This document shows, one piece after another, positions 1 through 5,100 of a stretch of 5,100 nt of DNA. The position numbers and the translations under genes were made by a program. Under the pieces are notes generated by a model. That model saw only the letters and a program-made list of their open reading frames with translations. It was not told the origin of the DNA and searched no databases. Origin of the DNA: Gemmatimonadota bacterium (lineage in GTDB: Bacteria; Gemmatimonadota; Gemmatimonadetes; Gemmatimonadales; Gemmatimonadaceae); the NCBI GenBank assembly GCA_947475795.1, contig CANJOX010000266.1, forward strand, positions 1-5,100, given 5' to 3'. Positions within the stretch are counted from its first letter, which is position 1; every line of letters begins with the position of its first letter.

Positions 1-1750
1 CCACAATGCGATGACCGTGTGCGCGCTGCAGCTATCGCCGGCGGCCACCGATCGTATTGTCGTGACCGGGACCGGCTACACGCCGCACGGCGACTTTCAG
101 CGTGGCAATACGGTGCTGGACCGCGCCGACGCGGATCATACGTCGGATCCACTCGCGTTGGCGCTGCGCATCGGCGCGCTGTGCAACGACGCCACGATCA
201 CCCGCACCGACGGATCAACGGTGCTGCTGGGTGACCCCACCGAATCGGCGCTCATCGTGGTGGCGGAGAAGGCCGGGTGGGACCACGCCGCGCTCGAGCG
301 CGCGTGGCCGCGCGTGGCCGAGGTGCCGTTCAGCAGTCGGACACACCGCATGATCACCGTGCACCGCGCCCCCGACGGCAGCACGGTGGCGTATGCCAAG
401 GGGGCACCGGCGGCCATGCTCGAGGCGAGCGCGTGGGAGCGGTATGACGGGCAGCGCACGTCACTCACGCCCGAGCGCCGCGACCGGTGGATGCAGGCCA
501 ACGAAGCACTGGCCGCCGACGGGCTGCGTGTGCTGGCGCTGGCATGGCGGGCGCTCCCCGACGGCGCCGACCACGAGGCGCGGCGTACCGATGAGCCGGC
601 GCTCGCGCGCGACCTGACGTTCGCGGGGCTCGTAGGGATGCGCGATCCGCTGCGCGAGGGCGTGGTGGACACCATGGCGGTGTGCCGCACGGCGGGGATC
701 CGCACGATCATGCTGACGGGCGATCAGCTGGGCACGGCCACCGTGATCGCGCGGCAGCTTGGCATCGATGTGGCGGCCGACGGAACACCGCTGCGCGCGG
801 TGCACGCGCGCGACCTGACCGGCCTCGACGACGACGGCTGGCTGGCCGTCGTACGGAACACGGCGGTGTTCGCGCGGGTCACGCCCGAACACAAACTCCG
901 CATCGTGGACGCGCTGCAGCGCGACGGGCAGGTGGTCGCGATGACGGGCGATGGCGTCAACGATGCGCCGGCGCTCAAGGCCGCCGACATCGGGATCGCG
1001 ATGGGCATCCGTGGCACCGAGGTGGCCAAGGATGCCGCCGACATGGTGCTCACCGACGACGACTTCACGACGATCGTGCACGCCATCGAGCAGGGGCGCG
1101 TGATCGTGGACAACATTCTGCGCTTCATCCACTATCTGTTTTCGTGCAACATCGCCGAGATCTTCACGGTGTTCGCGGCCATTCTGCTTGGCTGGCCGCT
1201 GCCGCTCGGTGTGCTGCAGATTCTCTGGCTGAATCTGGTGACCGACATCTTTCCGGCGATGGCGCTCGCGCTCGAGCCGTCGGCACCGGCCGTGATGCAG
1301 CGCCCGCCGCGCGCGCCCGATGCGCCACTGCTCACGCGGCGCTTCGCGTGGCGGATCGCGTGGGAGGGCGGACTCATTGCCGCGTGCACGCTGGTGGCCT
1401 TCCGCCTTGGGTGGCAGCGGTATGGCACCACGACCGAGGGGCTGCCGCACGCGGTGACGATGGCGTTCATGACGCTCGCGCTCGCCCAGTTGGTGCATGC
1501 CTTCAGCGCGCGTTCACAGCAGCGGTCTGCCTTCGCCGCCCCACGCTTCGCGAACCGGTGGCTGTGGGGCGCGCTGCTGGCCAGCGCAGCGTTGCAGATC
1601 GTGACGGTGTCGTGGACGCCGCTACGCGCCGTGCTGCGTACCACGACGCTGAGCGGTACCGACTGGCTCGTGGTGGTCACCGCGGCGCTGAGTCCGCTGC
1701 TCGTGGTGGAGATCGTGAAGGCGGTGCAGCGCGTGCGGTCGCGCGCTTAG
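1..1750 (+). CDS. P2-type cation-transporting ATPase (Ca2+-ATPase/PacL-like), 5'-truncated by window edge
   Basis: This is an integral inner-membrane pump that couples ATP hydrolysis to cation movement. The reading frame is open to the left edge. Its first visible residues (HNAM, then TV) match the segment after the phosphorylated Asp in P-type pumps (DKTGTLTxNxMTV), so the catalytic Asp lies just outside. Counting from the Met at position 11: GDPTESAL 74-81 and KGAP 130-133 (nucleotide-binding domain), RDPLRE 211-216, MLTGD 234-238, and TGDGVNDAP 312-320 with Mg-binding D314 and D318. Six hydrophobic segments follow (M5-M10, about 371-569). M5 has N380 and E383 and M6 has N408, T411 and D412, matching SERCA N768, E771, N796, T799 and D800, so Ca2+ or Mn2+ is the likely cargo. 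The M8 position of SERCA E908 appears to be Gln493. About 580 residues after the phosphorylation site fits a pump of roughly 900 residues. M1-M4 are not visible, so the ion remains inferred. Confidence 0.93.
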   Translation, partial: HNAMTVCALQLSPAATDRIVVTGTGYTPHGDFQRGNTVLDRADADHTSDPLALALRIGALCNDATITRTDGSTVLLGDPTESALIVVAEKAGWDHAALERAWPRVAEVPFSSRTHRMITVHRAPDGSTVAYAKGAPAAMLEASAWERYDGQRTSLTPERRDRWMQANEALAADGLRVLALAWRALPDGADHEARRTDEPALARDLTFAGLVGMRDPLREGVVDTMAVCRTAGIRTIMLTGDQLGTATVIARQLGIDVAADGTPLRAVHARDLTGLDDDGWLAVVRNTAVFARVTPEHKLRIVDALQRDGQVVAMTGDGVNDAPALKAADIGIAMGIRGTEVAKDAADMVLTDDDFTTIVHAIEQGRVIVDNILRFIHYLFSCNIAEIFTVFAAILLGWPLPLGVLQILWLNLVTDIFPAMALALEPSAPAVMQRPPRAPDAPLLTRRFAWRIAWEGGLIAACTLVAFRLGWQRYGTTTEGLPHAVTMAFMTLALAQLVHAFSARSQQRSAFAAPRFANRWLWGALLASAALQIVTVSWTPLRAVLRTTTLSGTDWLVVVTAALSPLLVVEIVKAVQRVRSRA

Positions 1751-1775
1751 CGCCGCGGCGCTTAACGCCGCGGCG
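1746..1775. repeat. 15-bp tandem duplication spanning both convergent stop codons
   Basis: Two adjacent 15-bp units, CTTAGCGCCGCGGCG (1746-1760) and CTTAACGCCGCGGCG (1761-1775), differ at one base. The first unit supplies the TAG stop of the P-type ATPase on the + strand. The second supplies the TAA stop of the GGT-like gene on the - strand. A weaker third unit (1776-1790, about 10 of 15 matches) follows and shows in the protein tail of the GGT-like gene as APRRD then TPRR-stop. The repeat is seen directly; slippage as its origin is inference. Confidence 0.85.
1751..1775. terminator. Possible bidirectional terminator hairpin between convergent genes
   Basis: CGCCGCGGCG occurs at 1751-1760 and again at 1766-1775. 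Because the 10-mer is its own reverse complement, the two copies can pair as a perfect 10-bp all-GC stem around a 5-base CTTAA loop, on transcripts from either strand. It sits exactly between two convergent genes, and its right arm lies within the last codons of the GGT-like gene. No U-tract follows on either strand, so it is not a classical intrinsic terminator. It may act as a transcription barrier or a 3'-end stabiliser. Confidence 0.45.
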
Positions 1776-3525
1776 TGTCGCGCCGTGGTGCGCGAGCGGA
1801 CGGACGAGCCGGACGCGCGGGCACCGGCAGCAGCGCCGACACCGCCGCGCCGTCCTTGCGCGGATCGGACGCGCCGGCATTGAGCCCGGTGGAGTAATCG
1901 CGCCACACCGCCTGACCGGCGCCCATGCGCGTGCTCGAGTAGTCACCGCGCATTACGATCTCGTGCCCCATGGCGGCGAGCGCCTTCAGCGTGCCGTCGG
2001 GGATGCGCGACTCGAAGTTCACGTCGCACCCTGGAAAGGTTTCCTTGGAAAAGCGCGGGGCGTCGAGCGCGCCCTGAATATTCATGCCGAAGTCGGCGAT
2101 GTTCGAGACGAACTGCGCATGCGCCTGCGCCTGATTCCACCCACCCATGATCCCGAAGGCCACGCGCGTGTCACCCTTCTCCATGAAGGCCGGAATGATC
2201 GTGTGCAGCGGCCGCTTGCGACCGGCCAGCACGTTCGCGCTGGCGGGATCGAAGGAAAATCCGGCACCGCGATTGTGCCAGACAAAACCGGCATCGGCCA
2301 CCGTGATCCCCGCGCCGAACCCCACGGTGGAGTAGTTGCTCTGGATGAGGGAGATCATGTTCCCCTCCGCGTCCACCGCACTCAAATACGTGGTGCCGTT
2401 ATCGGTGCCCACCGGCAGGCCGGCATCGGGGGTGCAGGTGGCCTTCGACGCATTCACGAGCCGCGCGCGCTCGGCGGCATAGCCCTTCGACCGCATCGCA
2501 TCCACCGGAATCTTCACGAAGCGCGGATCGCCGTCGAACTTCTGCATGTCGGCATACGCCAGCTTCTTCGCCTCGATCATGTGGTGGAGCGCCGGCACCG
2601 AGTTGTGCCCCATCGTGGCCAGCGGAAACGTCTCCATGATGTTGAGCATCTCGAGCGCGGCGATCCCCTGTCCGTTGGGCGGCAGCTCGTACACCGTCCA
2701 CCCGCGGTACGTCGTGGAGATCGGGTCCACCCACTCGGGCTCGTACTCGGCGAGATCGGCGGCCGTCATTGTCCCACCATGACTCTTGCTGCTGGCCAGC
2801 AGCTTCGCGGCCACGGGGCCGGTGTAGAACGCAGCCGCACCACCGGCCGCGATCTGCCGGTAGCTCCACGCCAGCTCCGGATTGCGGAACAGGTCACCCA
2901 CCTGCGGCAGCTTCCCGCCGGGGAGGAAGGTCTTCGCCGTCGGCGCATCCTCGCGCAGCACCTTCTCGCTGTCCTTCCAGTACACGCTTACCACTTCCCC
3001 CACGGGAAAGCCGGCCTCGGCGTACGCGATCGACGGCGCGAGCACGTCGGCCAGGCGCTGGCGCCCGAAGCGCGTGAGGAGCCGCTCCCAACCGCGCACC
3101 GCGCCGGGGACCGTGGCGGCATCGATGCCGCGCCCGGGCATCGTGGTGCGCCCCTTGGCCCGCAGATGCTCCACGGTGAGCCCCTTCGGCGCCCACCCCG
3201 ACGCGTTCAGGCCGTACAACTTGCCGGACTTCGCCTCGTACACGATGGCGAACAGATCACCGCCGATGCCGTCGTTCATGGGAGCGACGAGCCCCATCAT
3301 GGCGTTCATCGCCACGGCCGCGTCGATGGCGTTGCCCCCGCGCTCCAGCACCGCCGCCCCCACCTGCGACGCCAGCACGCTCTCGCTGGCCACCACGCCC
3401 TGGCGGGACTGCACCATGGAGCGCGACTGCGAGCGGTCCTGCGCTGACGCGCCACGCGGGGCAAGAACGGACACGAGCGCCGACACGAGCAGCACGGCGG
3501 GTCGGAACGGGGCGCGAGCGGACAT
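1762..3525 (-). CDS. Exported gamma-glutamyltransferase-superfamily Ntn-hydrolase (YwrD/cephalosporin-acylase-like)
   Basis: This 587-residue enzyme is made as a precursor that should cleave itself into two chains, freeing an N-terminal Thr nucleophile. A signal peptide is visible (basic start, hydrophobic residues 9-22, likely cleavage after ASA at 28), so it probably acts in the periplasm or outside the cell. Family landmarks in order are GGNAIDAAVA 63-72, GIGGD 86-90, PGAVRGW 140-146, LPPNGQG 281-287, the processing site NG|TTY with T378 as nucleophile, RKRPLHTIIP 436-445 and MGGWNQAQ 460-467. Compared by eye with E. coli Ggt, the gamma-glutamyl-binding R114 aligns with S109, D433 with G422, Q430 with R419, and S462-S463 with H441-T442. 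It therefore resembles acylase-like family members more than glutathione-cleaving GGT, and its substrate is unknown. Residues from about 566 form a Pro/Arg-rich, probably disordered tail. The ATG start is supported by GGAG 7 bases upstream. It is convergent with the cation pump and divergent from vapB. Confidence 0.93.
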   Translation of the reverse strand: MSARAPFRPAVLLVSALVSVLAPRGASAQDRSQSRSMVQSRQGVVASESVLASQVGAAVLERGGNAIDAAVAMNAMMGLVAPMNDGIGGDLFAIVYEAKSGKLYGLNASGWAPKGLTVEHLRAKGRTTMPGRGIDAATVPGAVRGWERLLTRFGRQRLADVLAPSIAYAEAGFPVGEVVSVYWKDSEKVLREDAPTAKTFLPGGKLPQVGDLFRNPELAWSYRQIAAGGAAAFYTGPVAAKLLASSKSHGGTMTAADLAEYEPEWVDPISTTYRGWTVYELPPNGQGIAALEMLNIMETFPLATMGHNSVPALHHMIEAKKLAYADMQKFDGDPRFVKIPVDAMRSKGYAAERARLVNASKATCTPDAGLPVGTDNGTTYLSAVDAEGNMISLIQSNYSTVGFGAGITVADAGFVWHNRGAGFSFDPASANVLAGRKRPLHTIIPAFMEKGDTRVAFGIMGGWNQAQAHAQFVSNIADFGMNIQGALDAPRFSKETFPGCDVNFESRIPDGTLKALAAMGHEIVMRGDYSSTRMGAGQAVWRDYSTGLNAGASDPRKDGAAVSALLPVPARPARPSARAPRRDTPRR

Positions 3526-3532
3526 CCGGCAA

Positions 3533-3536
3533 CTCC
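3533..3536 (-). promoter_or_regulatory. Ribosome binding site of the GGT-like gene
   Basis: On the - strand the sequence reads GGAG, then 7 bases (TTGCCGG), then the ATG at 3525-3523. This is a well-spaced Shine-Dalgarno core and supports that start. The + strand genes in this window lack one. Confidence 0.65.
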
Positions 3537-3574
3537 GAAAAAGGGGACGGGTGACGACGGGCGAATCGACGGGA

Positions 3575-3580
3575 AATATG
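3575..3580 (-). promoter_or_regulatory. Weak candidate -10 box for the GGT-like gene
   Basis: The - strand reads CATATTTCCC here, the most AT-rich and -10-like stretch upstream of the GGT-like gene. It would give a leader of roughly 40 bases carrying the GGAG site. I see no -35 hexamer at the expected spacing. Confidence 0.22.
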
Positions 3581-3593
3581 GGATGTGGGCGGA

Positions 3594-3625
3594 GTGGCGG
3601 CGATGTGGGGTGGCGGCGATGTCGA
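3594..3625. repeat. Two tandem 16-bp repeats upstream of the GGT-like gene
   Basis: GTGGCGGCGATGTGGG (3594-3609) is followed directly by GTGGCGGCGATGTCGA (3610-3625). The first 13 bases are identical. A degenerate third start (GTGCGGCGACGG) follows at 3626, and a partial match (GATGTGGGCGGA) precedes at 3582. The repeats lie in the 241-base divergent gap, about 70-100 bases upstream of the GGT-like start codon. They could be repeated regulator sites or simple slippage; no regulator gene is nearby to choose between these. Confidence 0.6.
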
Positions 3626-3740
3626 GTGCGGCGACGGTAGGCTGCGTTCGTTGGGTCCCACCCGTGTGAATCGGATGATGCTGGTTTCGCGGGCAGATAC
3701 GATCATGGTCCCGCAGCCGCATGGTCCGGCGGGGTGGTTT

Positions 3741-3754
3741 CCTTGTTAACTGGG
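3741..3754. promoter_or_regulatory. Candidate operator dyad for vapBC autoregulation
   Basis: The sequence reads CCTTGTTAACTGGG, a dyad of the form CCNNGTTAACNNGG, directly adjoining the -10 box of vapB. RHH antitoxins commonly repress their own promoter by binding short palindromes placed like this one. The dyad is seen; its use as an operator is inferred. Confidence 0.4.
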
Positions 3755-3760
3755 TATATT
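3755..3760 (+). promoter_or_regulatory. -10 box of vapBC, predicted leaderless start
   Basis: TATATT stands out in GC-rich sequence and ends 6 bases before the ATG at 3767, so transcription would begin at or next to the start codon. No Shine-Dalgarno sequence lies between. No good -35 hexamer is visible around 3732-3737. If correct, this promoter rules out the in-frame upstream GTG at 3734 as the start. Confidence 0.55.
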
Positions 3761-3766
3761 GCCATG

Positions 3767-4039
3767 ATGAAAGCCACGATTGAGTTCGACGACGCGCTGT
3801 ACCGGCGCCTGAAGGTGGAGGCGGTCCGACGCGGCCGTACGGTGCGTGACCTCGTCGCCGAGGGCGTCCGACATGTGCTCGACACGCCCGCGTCACCCGA
3901 GGCCACCACCGGGACGGCGGCGTGGCAGCCAGCGTGGTTCGGGTCGTTGGGGGCCTACGCTGCCGATGTCGAGGACCATTCCATGCGCGCCGTCAAGCGC
4001 AGCATCGCGAGTGCACGCGCGAGCGACCGGCCACGATGA
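3767..4039 (+). CDS. vapB: VapB-type ribbon-helix-helix antitoxin
   Basis: This 90-residue protein should neutralise the PIN toxin encoded next and repress the shared promoter as a DNA-bound dimer. The N-terminus fits a ribbon-helix-helix fold: a strand at KATIEF (2-7), a helix from DDALYRRLKVEAVRRG (8-23) and a second helix from TVRDLVAEGVRHVL (25-38). A low-complexity Ala/Thr/Pro linker (40-52) leads to an aromatic segment, WQPAWFGSLGAY (53-64), and a last helix (about 70-84), the usual toxin-wrapping region of VapB proteins. I chose the ATG at 3767 because MKATIEFDD is a typical antitoxin start and the TATATT box lies just upstream. ATG 3764 adds one Met, and GTG 3734 would place the promoter inside the gene. 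Its TGA overlaps the toxin ATG (ATGA), indicating translational coupling. Confidence 0.85.
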   Translation: MKATIEFDDALYRRLKVEAVRRGRTVRDLVAEGVRHVLDTPASPEATTGTAAWQPAWFGSLGAYAADVEDHSMRAVKRSIASARASDRPR

Positions 4040-4452
4040 GCATCGGTCTTGACACGTCGGTCGTACTCCGACTCCTGACCGGGGTGCCGCTCGGACAGGC
4101 CGAGGCGGCGCGTCGCATGCTGGCCGCCTCACGCGATACGATCTTCGTCTCCGATCTCGTTGTGAGCGAGTCCTACTTCGCCTTGCGTCATCATTATGAG
4201 GTGCCGCATGCCAACGCGGCACGGGCGCTGGCATCACTGCTGGACGACCCACGTGTGCAGTGCACCGGCGTCTCGCGTCATGTGTTCCGTGACACGGCGT
4301 CGCGCACCGTCTCGCGCGCGACGCCGGGCCTCATGGATCAGCTGATTCTGGCCGACTATCGGGCGAACATGTGCACGGTCGCGACGTTCGACCGAGATCT
4401 GGCCAAAGCAGACGGCACGCAGTTGCTGAAGGAGTCTCCCCAGCCCCAGTGA
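4036..4452 (+). CDS. vapC: VapC-type PIN-domain toxin ribonuclease
   Basis: This 138-residue protein is the toxin of the pair. PIN-domain VapC proteins are Mg2+/Mn2+-dependent endoribonucleases that cut structured RNA, often tRNA or the 23S sarcin-ricin loop, when the antitoxin is degraded. All four expected acidic residues are present: D6 in LDTSVVLRLL, E45 in VSESYFAL, D101 in LMDQLILADY and D119 in TFDRDL. The length matches the family and no truncation is seen, so it is probably active. The frame stays open upstream to an ATG at 3922, but that would overlap the antitoxin by over 100 bases. The ATG at 4036 begins right before the PIN strand (MSIGLDTS) and overlaps the antitoxin stop by 4 bases. 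No Shine-Dalgarno sequence is evident, so translation probably depends on coupling. The exact RNA target cannot be read from the sequence. Confidence 0.9.
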   Translation: MSIGLDTSVVLRLLTGVPLGQAEAARRMLAASRDTIFVSDLVVSESYFALRHHYEVPHANAARALASLLDDPRVQCTGVSRHVFRDTASRTVSRATPGLMDQLILADYRANMCTVATFDRDLAKADGTQLLKESPQPQ

Positions 4453-4509
4453 TCGCGAGGGGACGCGCGCACCCGCCGCTCCCCGCCCCAGCCGCTCGAC
4501 GCCCCTCGC

Positions 4510-4515
4510 TATCTT
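4510..4515 (+). promoter_or_regulatory. -10 box of the NTPase gene, predicted leaderless start
   Basis: TATCTT lies in an otherwise GC-rich 70-base gap after vapC and ends 7 bases before the ATG at 4523, nearly the same spacing as the vapB box. There is no Shine-Dalgarno sequence and no recognisable -35 hexamer. It suggests that the NTPase gene has its own promoter despite being downstream of vapBC on the same strand. Confidence 0.45.
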
Positions 4516-4522
4516 CCGGCGT

Positions 4523-5100
4523 ATGTCCGCCGTCTCCGAACTCCTGCCCCTCGACGCCCACGGGCGTCATCGACTGAAGGTCGCGTTCGTCGGGACGCAC
4601 GGCGTCGGCAAGACGACGCTCTGTTTCGAGCTCGCCGCGCAGCTCAAGCGCCTCGACCTCGGCGTGGACATCGTCAAGGAGGTCGCGCGGCGCTGCCCGC
4701 TGCCGATCAACGAGGGCACCACCCTCGATGCCCAACGGTGGATCCTGCACACCCAGATCGCCGAGGAGATCGAGGCGGCCGCCGAGTACGAAGCGGTAAT
4801 CTGCGACCGGTCCGTGCTCGACAACTACGCATATCTGGTGGCACGCGCGGGACGACAGCCGGAACTCGACCGGCTCGTGCGTGAGTGGGTGCGCGGCTAC
4901 CACGCGCTGTTCAAAGTGCCCGTGCTCAGTGCGCCCACCTTCGATGGCAAGCGCGCGGTCAGCGTGGGCTTCCAGCACGACATCGATCAGATCATCGAGA
5001 CGCTCATCGCGGAGTTTGCCGTGCCGGTGCATCGGCTCGATCCGCTGGCCCGCGATGGATGGACCCTCGATGCCGTCGTGCAGCTCGGCCTGCCCACCCA
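4523..5100 (+). CDS. P-loop NTPase, AAA_28/NadR-kinase-like, 3'-truncated by window edge
   Basis: The 192 visible codons encode a small soluble nucleotide-binding protein. After a 19-residue lead there is a beta strand and Walker A motif, KVAFVGTHGVGKTT (19-32, K30 and T31 binding phosphate). VKEVARR follows at 51-57. Then AVICDRSVLDNYAYL (91-105) contains the DR(S) strand typical of AAA_28 and NMP/NadR-type kinases, where the Asp serves as Walker B or catalytic residue. A basic segment (DGKRAVSVGFQ, 141-151) may form the lid over the phosphates, and a helix (DIDQIIETLIAEF, 153-165) with VPVHRL precedes the cut. AAA_28 proteins are often annotated only as ATP/GTP-binding, and the relatives of known function phosphorylate small molecules such as nicotinamide riboside. 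The substrate here is unknown. The ATG at 4523 is the only one upstream of the P-loop. The stop lies beyond the window; the domain looks nearly complete. Confidence 0.85.
   Translation, partial: MSAVSELLPLDAHGRHRLKVAFVGTHGVGKTTLCFELAAQLKRLDLGVDIVKEVARRCPLPINEGTTLDAQRWILHTQIAEEIEAAAEYEAVICDRSVLDNYAYLVARAGRQPELDRLVREWVRGYHALFKVPVLSAPTFDGKRAVSVGFQHDIDQIIETLIAEFAVPVHRLDPLARDGWTLDAVVQLGLPT

Noticed and set aside
461..1498. A 345-codon - strand open frame inside the pump gene
   Set aside because: It is antisense to a well-matched P-type ATPase and has an Arg/His-rich, motif-free translation. Long antisense frames are expected at this GC content.
682..3447. A 921-codon + strand open frame overlapping the pump and the GGT-like gene
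   Set aside because: It is extremely rich in Arg, Ala, Gly and His with no domain or motif, and it runs across two genes with strong family matches in other frames. It is a GC-bias shadow.
3583..3669. Short + strand frame from the ATG at 3583 in the intergenic region
   Set aside because: It is only 28 codons of Trp/Arg/Ala-rich sequence within the tandem repeat, with no ribosome binding site and no motif.
3734..3766. GTG start at 3734 for vapB
   Set aside because: It would add 11 residues encoded by the putative -10 box and operator. RHH antitoxins normally begin right at the DNA-binding strand, as MKATIEF does.
3922..4035. Upstream extension of vapC to an ATG at 3922
   Set aside because: It would overlap the antitoxin by over 100 bases. 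The PIN fold begins at the ATG at 4036, which forms a normal ATGA overlap.
4455..4509. Inverted repeat GCGAGGGG (4455-4462) and CCCCTCGC (4502-4509) between vapC and the NTPase gene
   Set aside because: The 8-bp arms are separated by a 39-base loop with no U-tract. This is too weak to call a terminator, although the right arm adjoins the -10 box and could be an operator half-site.
4331..5032. A 233-codon - strand open frame opposite the NTPase gene and the vapC end
   Set aside because: It has no recognisable motif, while the + strand shows a Walker A motif and a DRS strand over the same region.

Overview
The window is about two-thirds G+C with strongly GC-biased third codon positions, coding-dense, and looks like ordinary chromosome of a high-GC bacterium. 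No rRNA, tRNA, insertion sequence, CRISPR array or phage gene is visible. Two genes have AT-rich -10-like boxes sitting 6-7 bases before their ATG with no Shine-Dalgarno sequence, which suggests frequent leaderless transcription. Together with the gene content this would fit Gemmatimonadota or another high-GC phylum, but I cannot fix the taxon and treat it as a guess.

Layout, left to right. (1) Positions 1-1750, + strand: the C-terminal two-thirds of a P2-type (Ca2+-ATPase/PacL-like) cation pump. The window opens just after the DKTGTLT phosphorylation motif. (2) Positions 1762-3525, - strand, convergent with the pump: a complete exported Ntn-hydrolase of the gamma-glutamyltransferase superfamily. 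Several residues that bind the gamma-glutamyl group in true GGTs are replaced. The 11-base gap between the two stop codons lies in a 15-bp tandem duplication that can fold into a 10-bp all-GC hairpin. (3) Positions 3526-3766: a divergent intergenic region with a 16-bp tandem repeat, a possible operator dyad and a clear -10 box. (4) Positions 3767-4452, + strand: a complete vapBC-type toxin-antitoxin pair (ribbon-helix-helix antitoxin, PIN-domain toxin) coupled by an ATGA overlap. (5) Positions 4523-5100, + strand: the start of a P-loop NTPase of the AAA_28/NadR-kinase-like type, cut by the window end, with its own -10 box.

Functionally these are mostly independent transcription units: a membrane ion pump, a secreted amidohydrolase, a toxin-antitoxin module and a small nucleotide-binding protein. 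Nothing ties them into one pathway. I do not see convincing evidence of a new multi-gene system. The points most worth checking are the altered substrate pocket of the GGT-like enzyme, the leaderless promoter arrangement at vapB and the NTPase gene, and the repeat that carries both convergent stop codons.
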